Positions 34,840 through 46,179 of a stretch of DNA of 61,353 nucleotides are shown here, piece by piece. The stretch spans positions 1-61,353 of the forward strand of contig CAJVPJ010000037.1 of NCBI GenBank assembly GCA_910592205.1, written 5' to 3'. Below the pieces are notes generated by a model that was given only the letters and a program-made list of their open reading frames with translations, did no database searches and was not told the origin of the DNA. Numbering within the stretch: position 1 is the first letter of the stretch; every line of letters starts with the position of its first letter. The translations under genes were made by a program, and so were the position numbers. Source of the stretch: Paraglomus occultum (Eukaryota > Glomeromycota > Glomeromycetes > Paraglomerales > Paraglomeraceae).

Positions 34840-37297
34840 CTGTAGATAATTGTTAAGCAAAGCGTTATATAAATGTCTAAATGGTAAATTCGTATAGGAA
34901 TACATTTGTGGGGTAAATCACGCCTTGATTTTACAGACACAAAAAATCGTAAGAACGTCTCGTCTATTAGGGATCCATCCCAGCTTATGCGCCTCATGCG
35001 CAGCAATTAGAAAGCAATATCGTATGTTAATCCTCAGATGACCCAAATGCGAATAGAAAAGAAAGAGGCTGTGCGGCTGTGTGGCGGGGGCGTAGCCACT
35101 CCACTCCCTTCAAAGTTATATTTTCTAACTTCCTCACTGCGCAACAAAACTTTATCGGTGGCAGCTCAGGCTTCACTCAGTATCCGAAAAAAAAAAAAAC
35201 ACTCAGCACACACAGACCAGACCATAATGAGTAAACAGTTCATGTACATTATGTTCTGAATTATGTGCGCAGCATAAAATGGCATCAAGTGCAAGGAAAC
35301 TTTCATCATGACAGAGATAATTAGCTCTATTCTATTTGTGCATCACGAATTGAATTCTGATCTTTCCGCGCATCCATTCCCTGCGAAATATCCTGAGGAA
35401 GTAATCCGGCAAACTGTTCTCGCAAACGTGTGTTATGCCCACTTTAGACTGGATCAACCATGTTTTTTAATGCGATCATTCATACAAGTTAAATGTAGTC
35501 TTAAAATGACGCAGCGTAGTGTTTATAAAGATTCGCATCTCTGTCTACATGCGAAATCGCCACTCAATTAGTTGGAGCGGTAATTGTTCTGGTATGTCTG
35601 CTTGCACGATGGAGAATTTGTAAACGGTTATCGAGCATGAGAAACAAATTTATTGAATTCTCGACCAACCCCCTTGTACATCAAAAACTTGCTTAGTGAA
35701 TGCGCTAGAATCCGTCGAGGATAATTTACGTATTCTGATTTGCTGGTCTCACAACTTTTGACAGAAACGTACCATCATGTGCTTCAATCATTTTAATGAT
35801 CCGTCACTTGACGACTGTTAACCTGTTGTTGCGTGTTCCGATAAATACCGAGCAAAAGAACACAGTCAACCGATTGGCAAAACATCTTATAATAATCTGC
35901 GGGTTAGTTGGTTTGAGAGAGACGATTAATATATGGTATAGTAATAGGTGTAGTGAGACAGCATCAACGTAATCGTCCAAAAAATTGGTCAAGTAATTTT
36001 GTTTCAAACTCTCCAAAAAAACGGCCTTAACTATTAGCATTTCAATGAATTGATTTGTTCATACCCTATTGTTCAGTATGCGCACAATCTGTTGCGGAGG
36101 CTACAAAGACCTGCGATTAGAAAGTGTATTGACGGTGTCTCTGTTATGAAGATTGAGAATTAACTCGGCTGTTGCAAACGACTAAACTAGCAGTGTAGAG
36201 TGCGTCTACTTGGACTTGTTCAGTTTGATGTATAAACCTTGAGATCAGACATTCAGGAATGTTCAGGACTAGAGAACATTTTCCCGAGCGGTTAATGGAG
36301 TGTGGGTAAATATTTATATCATATGCATTAATGCATAAACAAACACTGCTGCATGTTCTCCCGAGAGTCGGCGAACTTTAATCGATAAAAGGAAATTTAG
36401 GAAATGGAGTTATCCTGCGTTGCATGGAATATCAGTTTATTGGCAAATACTTCCTTAAAATGATATCATTGTGATTGAGACAAACGTTAAAAAGTAACGG
36501 TGGCAAAGCCAAGCCATAGCCGAGAGCACAAAGAACGTTATCGGAGAATGTTTAATGGTAACGGAGAGCACATTTTTCCATATTGATGTGAACAGAGCCC
36601 ATTATATGTTACTTTTTATACCAGACAGTGAGGTTGTGCATCAAACAAATAACGATTTTATCCTTGCAGCATTTTTGAAATCGAAATGCAAAGGACGCCT
36701 GGTTTCACTCGCCCACTCGGAAATTTTCCTCCATCCATTCATCAAATCGGGGTAATCTTACCTTTGGTACAAATGATTCATTCTGATGTCGAATGTGCCA
36801 AAAAGTGGTATATGCACTGCGCACAACGAAGGCGTATTAGTATTACTTGACGGACCAACTAAACTTGAGCGAATATGTAACAGATAAATTTATAAATAAA
36901 TAATAATCAGAAGATGCTGATTGGCGAATAGTATGCACACGTGCACATTGAGAAGAGTAGAACGCGGATGTAAATGCATAATTTTTAAACAAACAAGAAA
37001 TGCTTCTTTATTTTAAACCAAAAACACTTATAATCTATATTCATATGAAAAAGTCTACATGGTTAGTTCGCCGTATACAGGTAGTCATAATACATAATAT
37101 AATAGTCAATGAAGAATACTTAATCCATAATATACAAAGAGAAAGAAAATCTATAATTCTTAATGAGAAGTTATAATTAGAGATAAAACCGTAAAAATGA
37201 CCTTTTTTAAATTTTCATATTAATAATTTGTCTAAATTTTAACTATTTCTTGTCGTTTTCTCCGTCATCTTGAGATTTACTTGGCATGAACTCGGCA
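34840..37297. other. intergenic, no gene seen
   Basis: Open stretches at 35308-35571 and 36555-36755 (plus) have ATG starts but no recognisable motif; treated as chance. Confidence 0.35.
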
Positions 37298-37705
37298 TTA
37301 CTGTTTGTTCTTCTTTACACTTGTTTTCCGCCCCAATCCGACTGTCTTTTCGTTAGAATCTCCGCTTGTTTCATCCACTTTTCGTTTTCGCACAACCGGT
37401 AAGCATAAATTATTTGCAACGTCGCTTGGCTTTTGTTCGATAGAAGACAGCTTGGGAAACGCCGCCAAGGGACCGTATGAAGACATTTTCTCACCGTCGC
37501 TCATGACGGTAGCTCCGATTTCAGCAAAGCAATGATTGTCGATTGTCTGGTCATAGTCTTCTAAATATACCTCTTCGTCTTCGAGAAAATATTGATCAGG
37601 TGAGGAATATAGAGAATCATTTGGATTGCGAGGCGGAGAGGAAAGAACGAGAGCGTTCAGGTCGAGGTCTGGCGTGGTTGACGCAGAGCCAGAATTTGAA
37701 TCCAT
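37298..37705 (-). CDS. hypothetical small acidic protein with basic C-terminus
   Basis: 135 residues from a good ATG (AAAC-ATG-GA). The N-terminal 60 residues are Ser/Pro/Asp-rich (MDSNSGSASTTPDLDLNALV; LSSPPRNPNDSLYSSPDQYF), then acidic (LEDEEVYLEDYDQTID). The C-terminus has two basic clusters (VVRKRKVDE; GRKTSVKKNK) that look like nuclear localisation signals. SP dipeptides in SSPP and SSPD could be kinase sites. It is probably a disordered nuclear protein; no family recognised. The upstream 300 bp are dense in microsatellites. A terminal intron after the last codons cannot be excluded. Confidence 0.5.
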   Translation of the reverse strand: MDSNSGSASTTPDLDLNALVLSSPPRNPNDSLYSSPDQYFLEDEEVYLEDYDQTIDNHCFAEIGATVMSDGEKMSSYGPLAAFPKLSSIEQKPSDVANNLCLPVVRKRKVDETSGDSNEKTVGLGRKTSVKKNKQ

Positions 37706-37814
37706 GTTTGTTTATAGTATAGTGAGCGAGAACAAGTAGTTCGGTTTAGGATATTATATAAGTGTTGGTAAGTATAATATATATATGCCAATAAGAATAT
37801 TCCGTTAAGATATA

Positions 37815-37990
37815 AGATATGTATGTATGTATGTATGTATGTACGTATGTATGTACGTATGTATGTATGTATGTATGAGTGTATTGCGGGTATAGTTATG
37901 TGAGAAGACTTGAGAGATAGACTGATAGACTGATAGACTGATATATATATATATATGTTTTTGTTGTATATATGATATGTATTCCTCGTA
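37815..37990. repeat. microsatellite block: (GTAT)n, (GATAGACT)n, (TA)n
   Basis: About 15 GTAT units with two GTAC interruptions, then GATAGACT repeats near 37914-37940, then TA runs. It lies in the upstream region of the 37298-37705 gene and may perturb or set its promoter. Confidence 0.9.
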
Positions 37991-38059
37991 TATATATAAA
38001 ATATTATAGTCCTTTTTTTTGCAAGTTTTCGTCGGTTAGTATATATGATATGGGGATAT

Positions 38060-41053
38060 GGGGGGAGTTTTTATTGTCTTTGAAACGTTATGTGGCGTTG
38101 TTTAATTGAAAGGAAGGTAAATAGTATATAATATCCTGAAAATCTCTGGTCAACCAAAAATAAGTTTGTGTAGTGTCTGTGGGGATGCAATCCGTTTTGG
38201 TGGTGCTTATATGTGTTTTTTTTTACACTCTTTCGTGTAATGTAACTAATTATGCTGATAAATGAACTACAATGAGAATACAAGTTATAGGTGCAACAAT
38301 CAATGATCAGATTGACGAGTCTATTTATCCTGTTTTCGTGACTAGCGCGAATAATCACTGCGGACTGCGGCGATCTGCCGCAGAACCCCAAAAATATAGT
38401 GCCGTTCTCGTTCTCTACAGTGAAGCGGAGAATACCAAAATTTTATTTTCCTGGCCCATGCCTTTTGAGACCGGGCTTTTAACAAATTTCATGTTGTGTG
38501 AGGATGAGAGGTTGATGACCATGATGTGAGAATGTAGTCTTTGCTTATTGGTCAATGGAGCAACGATCGGCCGAAGCTGAATTCTTTGGTAACGCTTGCC
38601 TCAAATTTCATTCCTGGAGGATTTTCTCTACGAGTGAATTTTGATTGTTGTCCGCTCTATTGTAGTCGGTCTAGTAAAGAATATATAAAAAAAGAAGTAT
38701 CCGGATTTAAATCTCCAGAAGTTACTATCAATTATTAATTGTTCAACTGGGTGACATATGACTAGACCAGTGATCATCAATAAACTTAACTTTGACTATA
38801 TCATATTGTTTACGTTATCATTATGCGGCCACTATTATCCACCGTACATTATCTAGCCACAATCACAATCATTTGCTATCTATATGTAAATCAGCAACGT
38901 ACTTTTTAATCATTGGGAAAGAAAATCGCTAATTATAAAACAATATGCTACAATTGGTTTGTTCGTTCCTTAACACAATTCTATATTTATTCGCCAAGTA
39001 TATAAATGCGCTGTTGCGATGAGAATGAAATATCTCAGTTTCACTATTTTCACATGTCAAGCACGAAAACTCCCTCAGCTGACAATGAAACAAGGGATAT
39101 TTTTACTCCAGAGTAAATGAATTTGTCATGCCTTTCCTTCCACGTAATCACTCGTCCGATGACTGGGTTTCCTAAAAAGGCCTTTTCTCATTCAGACTTC
39201 CGTTGTTTTGGTTGTGCCATACCCTTTTCATGTCTCAAACCTCCTGATTATGCTTGCATGCGAGAGAAAAGATTAAAGTTTGGGCGACTAAAACAAAACT
39301 GTTAAGCACTGGCAACAAGCTACAATACACATTGACCGCAGAAGATAAATTGAGGCATTATGTAACAATAATACCACTTTGGAGAGCAACAAGTGTGGCA
39401 TCGATTGATGTTTGAAAATGATGATGATGTAATATGAGTACTTTGGCCCTTTCCCTCTTGTATTGATGTCATATACTACATACAAATTACATCATCTGTT
39501 ATATGAAACAAGCAGCGACACAAGAGAGACGGAATTAGCTTCCGATTGAGCCGATGGTAATACGACTATGAGTAATTTTGATGTGAATGGTTTATCGAAT
39601 TAAACAATAGTATCGATGAGAGACTTCCGATATATTGCAAAGAAAGCGGAGCGGAGGACGGAGAGACAGACAGTCAGTTGTCTCATCACATGTTCAATTA
39701 AAATGCTTCACGTGATAAATCATTCGTTCAATTTGTAAAAATAATAAAAATGACATCTCTATTTTTATTCTAAAAGCGTATATACAAGAGACAAAAGAGA
39801 GGATTTAAACCGAAGTTGTTAGTTGTTTTCTATAGCATACTTTGTTATATATACATGTGCACAGCAACCCCATCTTCATTGTTCTTACATCTTGCCAAGA
39901 CATTTGAATATTACACTGCCGCGGATCAAGCAAATCAATGGTAGCGTAGTGTTACAATCAAGATCTGCACTTAAGGCTACTTTACTTATTCCCTTATCGT
40001 TATTATTATTATTATTATTATACCCTTAAACCCTTCCCCCCCAATTCTGATAAGATGAATTTACAAGTTCTTACATTATGAATCAAGCAGTCCTTCTTGT
40101 TGGACTAGAAGAGAAAAAGCCTTGTTAATAATATTCATCGAACTAACCACTCTGCGTATTATAGAAACGAAAAGATAAATACTCGCTGCCAGTTTGGAAA
40201 TAAAAATTATAATAATAATAATTAGACTAGTTAATTATAAACATGCAAACAACGTCTAAAAATATGCCATTGGTACGTAATGAAACACAAATTTACTTAT
40301 TAGTAACTATAATCGCGGGATTAAAAAAGAGAATTTCAATCGCTGTCCCTTTTTACCGCTCTTTATATGATATTCTTTGAAATTTGCAGGTCAACAAAAG
40401 TTCAGCTGACATTCTGGAAACAAGAGGCTGGTTGATATTTATCACTATCAAACACAAGTTGAATTAAGCAAAAACTTGAATTCACCGAGCAATTGATGAG
40501 ACTGTTTGTTTCACAATGACATCAAGGACCCGAATCCTATGGAGGCTCTCTCTCTCCTCTCAACAACATTTTTTCCCTGAAATTGACGCCCTCGCATATG
40601 TGACGACTCTTAGCAACTTCCTTGGATATTCTTTATCCTCAATAGAATTGGGACACCGAAGCGTTGTGTAACTTTCGTAGATTTCGAGAAGCTGCCCATA
40701 ATTGTAATGGCCTCATCAGAATTGGCGTGACAGCAGAGATCACCCAAATCAAGGGTAAAAGAGGTGCTTGTCAGCAGAATTAGATCTGCGATTGTAATTT
40801 GTGGAGAGATCTTCGTTGGTGTGGGTTTTGTTGGACATGTTGCCATAAGGGTATTAGTCAATATCAAATGAGAAACACTGACCATGTGTTAATGGTAGAT
40901 CGTGGGGTATTTTTATTGGAAGATAATGATTATCTTTCACTAATGCCGTTATGTGTTAATATATTCAGTGCGATATATCCGATCCATAAGTAATGCACGC
41001 TCCAAAATTTACAAAAGAAAGAAAAGAAACAGGAAAAAAAAAGAACCTCATCC
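38060..41053. other. intergenic, no gene seen
   Basis: Open stretches at 38272-38529 (plus) and 40610-40885 (minus) start at ATG or near-ATG codons but carry no motif I recognise. A (TTA)n run lies at about 40000-40020. Confidence 0.35.
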
Positions 41054-42511
41054 TCATCTTGGAAGATAAATCCACTCCAACCTGCTTCGTTTCGCCCCCA
41101 GACTGTTCTCAAAGTCGTTTACCCTTGACCCACCAATAGTATATATTCGAATCACTTTCAAACGTTCCGGTAATTCAATGTCCAACCTATGCCACTTCTC
41201 TGGATTTCGTTTCCACGAGAATAAAATCAATTCTTCAATAGTAAATTCCGGACAAGAAAGCAGCTTTCTAAGTAACGACATGTCCGTTGGATCAAACGGG
41301 ATACCGAGTTTATTGAATGTCTGTGGTAGCCCTGATATCACTTCTATTGATGTTGATCGTAAAGTCGATGGAACATAACTGTCAGCTGGATGGAATATTA
41401 AATTACAAAGTGTCGGAGAGTTGGCACTGGCGAGCGAGATGAAGAGAGTGTCGAACGCGGACGTGGATGTGATAATCTGCAGAGTGCGCAAATGAGGAAA
41501 TCTCACATTCATTAGAGGGGCAAGCTGTCGCTCTGTCGCATTCAAGCAGTTGACTATTTCGAGTTCCTCTAGCATCACACATGATTCTATTGCTTGCAAG
41601 GCATTCGAATCGCTGAGGAGTTTAAAATCCATATACTCTAATGTAATTGACTTGAGACTATCTGCATGTTTGCCGAGGGACCTAAGTACTTCTGTGGGCA
41701 TAGTGCCATGCCCGTATATACGTATGCGCCGTAATTTCCGTATAGATGATATCAGCTCAACGAGAAGTAGCTGGTCTGTTATCGAAACGTTTGCTGCATC
41801 AGACATGAAAACATATTCCCCCAAATCCAATGTTGTGATAGACTCTACTGCAGGTGAACGTTGTAGAGCCGAAAACATCGACCAGTCGAAGACCTTGTCA
41901 ATGCAAAGCTGATGCACAGATCGATTCAGCTGGGTAAAAGTCAATCGAAGGTCTACAAAGTCACTTTTTATTAAAATTGAAGAGTCGATTGTAAGGCATC
42001 GGATCCTTGATCTTGGCCCCAAGAATAACTTGGCTAATGTCTTTGTCAACATTCTCTTCTGCTTATCTATCCTGAAACGAGTTCTTGACTTCATAATCCA
42101 CCAGTCATCCGCCGCATTCCACAACTGACTTAATTTTAATTCTTTCAGGTAAGTAGGGTAATCAAAAAGTCTTGATTTTTGCCGCTCGGGAAGAACGATA
42201 CCATTCATCGTCAACGCTCGCCGTTCTTTTCTTGATAAAAAGTTCAAGTATGTGTCGATAGTGTATACATTTTGAATTATGCTGAATGGATCCGACCAAC
42301 ACATTGGAATGACAATTGCGCACCAAGTTCTATTGACCAAGAGACACGAGTGAAGTGATTTTCGTTTCGTAGAAGGGTCGGTTTCTCGACTAATGTAGAA
42401 TAGTATAATGGAGAGGATGTCATGCGGGATATCCCGGTAGTTTGTATTTACAGTGGGTGACCGACGTTGTGTTCTGCCAAAGAGAGATTTGAGTTTTTTG
42501 ATTATTTGCAT
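41054..42511 (-). CDS. F-box/leucine-rich protein, single exon
   Basis: Probable SCF ubiquitin-ligase substrate adaptor, 485 residues, uninterrupted. After a basic N-terminus (MQIIKKLKSLFGRTQRRSP) the F-box covers residues 26-76: RDIPHDILSIILFYI, LHSCLLVNRTWCAIVIPMCW, SDPF. The remainder carries irregular leucine-rich repeats, such as SIRKLRRIRIYGHGTMPTEV, ADSLKSITLEYMDFKLL, CVMLEELEIVNCLNATERQL and HLRTLQI. It ends ERLKVIRIYT...RLEWIYLPR. Length and layout match the large F-box family of arbuscular mycorrhizal fungi. Full length and no lesion: the best-preserved of the three F-box genes here. Confidence 0.92.
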   Translation of the reverse strand: MQIIKKLKSLFGRTQRRSPTVNTNYRDIPHDILSIILFYISRETDPSTKRKSLHSCLLVNRTWCAIVIPMCWSDPFSIIQNVYTIDTYLNFLSRKERRALTMNGIVLPERQKSRLFDYPTYLKELKLSQLWNAADDWWIMKSRTRFRIDKQKRMLTKTLAKLFLGPRSRIRCLTIDSSILIKSDFVDLRLTFTQLNRSVHQLCIDKVFDWSMFSALQRSPAVESITTLDLGEYVFMSDAANVSITDQLLLVELISSIRKLRRIRIYGHGTMPTEVLRSLGKHADSLKSITLEYMDFKLLSDSNALQAIESCVMLEELEIVNCLNATERQLAPLMNVRFPHLRTLQIITSTSAFDTLFISLASANSPTLCNLIFHPADSYVPSTLRSTSIEVISGLPQTFNKLGIPFDPTDMSLLRKLLSCPEFTIEELILFSWKRNPEKWHRLDIELPERLKVIRIYTIGGSRVNDFENSLGAKRSRLEWIYLPR

Positions 42512-42519
42512 TATGGGTA

Positions 42520-44504
42520 TAATTAACTTGGTCGGGTACTTGTCAGTTATCGTGCGTCTTGAATGCTTGGACTGCTATTAAGTTACACTTTATAAAATAA
42601 AAATAATGTATTTGATCAAAATTTAGCCGCTTTTGAGATATATTTATATTCCAAGTTTGCAATATAAATCCCCCCGCAGTTATTGTATCACATTCTTTCG
42701 ACCGCAGATAGAAGTTTGACCTTAGAATGTCTGTCTTACAAACGAAATTCGGAAGCAGAACAGCGAACAAGGGGTCTTGAATAACCGGAGATTAAAGACC
42801 GAATGAACAGTGACGTATTATTATGTGTCTTATCGACTTGTTAGTCATTATGATGATGCGGGTCCGATCGAATTTTTAAACACCCATCTCCAATCACAAG
42901 TTGGACAAATGAACATGTGAGTTAAAAGGACTTTAATTAAGATGTTAGCTATTTAAGCTTAAGATCCGCGAGTTGCATATTTCACGAGTTTTTGTTTTTG
43001 GTGACCTGAACCACATGGTTCCCCCCCCCCCCCCTCGCAAAGAGAAGCGTTATTAGTATGTTCTACCCCCCCCCCCCACTCGGGTTTCTTACAATCTCAG
43101 TAGTCGCTTCACTAATAAAACGTTCGTCATCCCGACTCGCACTTCTCAAAGTCGCTTTATGCAATGAACTATGTATTTCCCTGATATAGCTACAAAATTC
43201 AGTGCATCCACAACGTTTAAACAACCCGTTCGACTTTCGCTCAATGACCAATAGAGAGCGACGCATCAGTAAGCGACGCAAGCATTGATTACCAGGTAAA
43301 AATTGACTCTAACCCTGACCAGGGTTACAAAGTATCGGTGTATCATGTCGAGCATTGTCAATAAGTGCCATTATACATGAATATTTAAGATCTGTTAATT
43401 ACAAGCCAACAACATTAATCATATTTAGGCTTTTCACCCTTGCGTGTATCCAATTCCGGAAAGACTATCGGCAACGGAATTGTTGCAAGATAAAATACGC
43501 TAGTACTAGTACTAGTACCTTATTCGGAGTGCCGTAGCCGCAGCCGCAGCCGCAGCAGACACAATAGCCGATGGAGAGAAGAAAGCGGTCATGTTACCAT
43601 TTTTTGTAAAAAAGAACATTCATCGTTATTATGTGGAATCTTCCCTTGCATATCTGACGATCTTAACGATCACTGACATGCTTTTCGCAACGGAACATTG
43701 TGCAACAAGTAAGAACCTATTGCTATTACTATGACCCTTATGTACAAACAAAAGTTCTTAATTTGTTTAATTAGAACCGTTACTACAAAATTTTCTGCCA
43801 ATCAGGGTTATGTTTGTTGTACCGATATATTCCGTTCTTCGGATTATTCTCATACAATCAATGGCAATTGAATGTTCGAAGCATACATAGAATACGTTCG
43901 ACGGTGCACATTATTGAACAATCTTATCGGCTACTGAACGCAATAACCGGATCATCATTATGATAATACAATATGGGCGAGAATGATACCAAATACTCCG
44001 ACTCTGCTTCCAAAGTCCACTCACTTATATCAGTCCATGCCCGTTGCGATGACAAAGATGAATTCATGTTATGTCGATGAATCAGTGTCGGTGGAAATAA
44101 ACACAAATGGAAGAACGACTAGTAAAGTAGTCCGTCAATCGATCAAACAACAAGAAGTCGACGAAATGTGGCTGGCGGAAATGTTCGAAGGAACTTGTTT
44201 CAAAATTATGGTCAAAGTCAATTGGCGGGGTCCGAAGGCTGGCTTAGGGAACCTCTTTGGGAAATCTTTAGGTTTTTCGCTTAGGCAAATTTAGGTTTTA
44301 TTATGAGTATCTGGATTACGAGATGCATATTTCGTGACTACTAGTCGAACACTGTTTAATGTATACAGATTACAATAAGACTTTCGATGCAACCTTTTGT
44401 TGGTTACCAAACTGATATGGTAAGCAGTCTCGGCTGATTTGTGTTATAATCTGGCTGTATCAAAGACTATAAAGCAGCTGTGGCTCTGGTCAAATTCTGC
44501 CCCT
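42520..44504. other. intergenic with poly-C tracts
   Basis: Two long C runs lie at about 43021-43034 and 43065-43078, and CTAGTA and CCGCAG microsatellites at 43500-43556. An open stretch at 43983-44294 (plus, 103 codons from ATG) has no recognised motif. Confidence 0.4.
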
Positions 44505-45010
44505 CGCGTGTTCCGATGTATAATAAGAACGTCTAGACAAACACAACAAAAGAGCTAACCGAGTTTCTTGGTCACTTCATATGCTTCCTGAGGCGTTTTG
44601 GCAACAGCACCCTTTGGCCGTATTTGCTCAACAACTCCCATACTCGTGAATCGCGAGGAAGCGTTTGTGAGCTATCAGACAATAATATTAACAAATTATT
44701 CAATGTCTACTCAAGTAGCACATTAATGAAGTCCAACCAGATTAGTCCTATTAGCGAAGACATTTGCAAGCTCGAAGCGACCGACAAATTCGAGTTGGAA
44801 TAGTTGTGATCTATATGTTTTGTCAAGTCTTTTTGACTTTCGGAATTATAATAAGCTGCAAATACTAAACGCATTGAAGTTTTGTGTTATGTTCTAGTCT
44901 ATCAAGGAGACAAGGACAGGGGAATATTTCGCAAGGAGACTCTTTTTTTTAGACTATTGTTGTACGGCAAATATTTGTAAATTTTCAGCGTTGCGCATTC
45001 CTTCTTGTGC
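44505..45010 (-). pseudogene. LSC2: succinyl-CoA ligase beta subunit, 5' fragment, copy 1
   Basis: The minus strand carries remnants of two exons. Exon 1-like sequence at about 44776-44725 retains NVFANRTNL, but the start ATG is lost. Exon 2-like sequence at about 44672-44558 reads KRFLAIHEYG, a small deletion and frame change, then KGAVAKTPQEAYEVTKKLG. The second block matches the N-terminus of ATP-grasp succinyl-CoA ligase beta chains (SIHEYxSVELL...GVxxPKGxVA), the TCA-cycle enzyme. The rest of the gene is absent. It is homologous over about 500 bp to 48800-49390. Confidence 0.7.
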
Positions 45011-46179
45011 ATACCATACCATAGAGGTTTATTCGTACTTTTGAATTGTGGTTTACAACTAGATGCTCTAATAAATTCCAATTGTTTGTTTTTACCTATT
45101 ACTATACGCAAACTACTATGCAAATTAGAATACTTTATTGCGGAAAATTGGTGAGAGATTTTTAATGAGTCAATATACACTTTACTGTAAGTTACACTAT
45201 AGATTGGAATATAATATCTCAATCAGCAGATAATCAACGCACTTTTTTTCGACAGCAATCATGACTCTTGTCTGAAATCGTTCTACATCATGAAATTTTA
45301 ATATATGATTTAACTGTTTGCTTTGAATATGCACGGGGATAAATACTACAATCAATAGTGCGAGGACTAATCAGCTGATTAAATTAATAGCACTGTAGAG
45401 GAGTTTCTGACATAAACGGTTTGACAAAGAAAGTAAAATATCGATTGCGAAAGTACATGCATGTCTCATCGTCAATTGACATTGCTAAACGGAATATTGA
45501 CTAATCAAATACTAAATCGAAAATTGCCCTAAATTGAATTTAAGCGCGCGAATAATTAATAATTACGAAACAGGACATTCGAAGCATAGTTCAAATCTTA
45601 ATTACGGCTACCGGAGTTAATTGAGTTAGGAAATTTTAGAGTCCGGTACAAAATTTTGTCCTATCTCATATTGGATATTAAATATTCCACGGAATAATTA
45701 ACGATTATCGTTGAATATTTAATTATTTGATCCGGCTTATCTTACAGTTTTATAATAAAATTTACATTTATCGAGGTATTTTTAATACAAAAATTGGGGG
45801 CGGTAAAATTCTTTATCTTAGAGCGAATTTATCTTAACACGACTTTGTTTGACTATCACTATTTATAACTGACAAATCTTGGTATTGGCGAAAACGTGAC
45901 TTTGCTACAAAGCGAAACCAAAATTTGGGGTCTATAAAAAAAAGGGTGTACCAAAAACGAAACTTTTTGCATGCAAACGATAATAGTATGTTACGCAGAA
46001 ATATACGTCGCGTCGTGTCTTTCAATGGCGACTTAATTGAAAAGATTAAAAAAGCTAAACACTAAGAAACTTGTTGAATTTTTATCAGACATATAAGTAC
46101 GATTTAGATATTATGGTCTCCGGTCGTGCTTTATTAAGTTGACTTAAGATAAGCTTGAAGATGGGGAATAGCAGAGAGA

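Noticed and set aside
35308-35571. 87-codon plus frame
   Set aside because: No motif or conserved pattern; isolated in gene-free sequence.
40610-40885. Minus frame downstream of the F-box gene at 41054
   Set aside because: Could be an extra exon, but the F-box frame already ends cleanly and no in-phase splice pair is evident.
43983-44294. 103-codon plus frame with ATG
   Set aside because: No recognisable motif, splice context or homologue; the minus strand is similarly open, so chance is likely.
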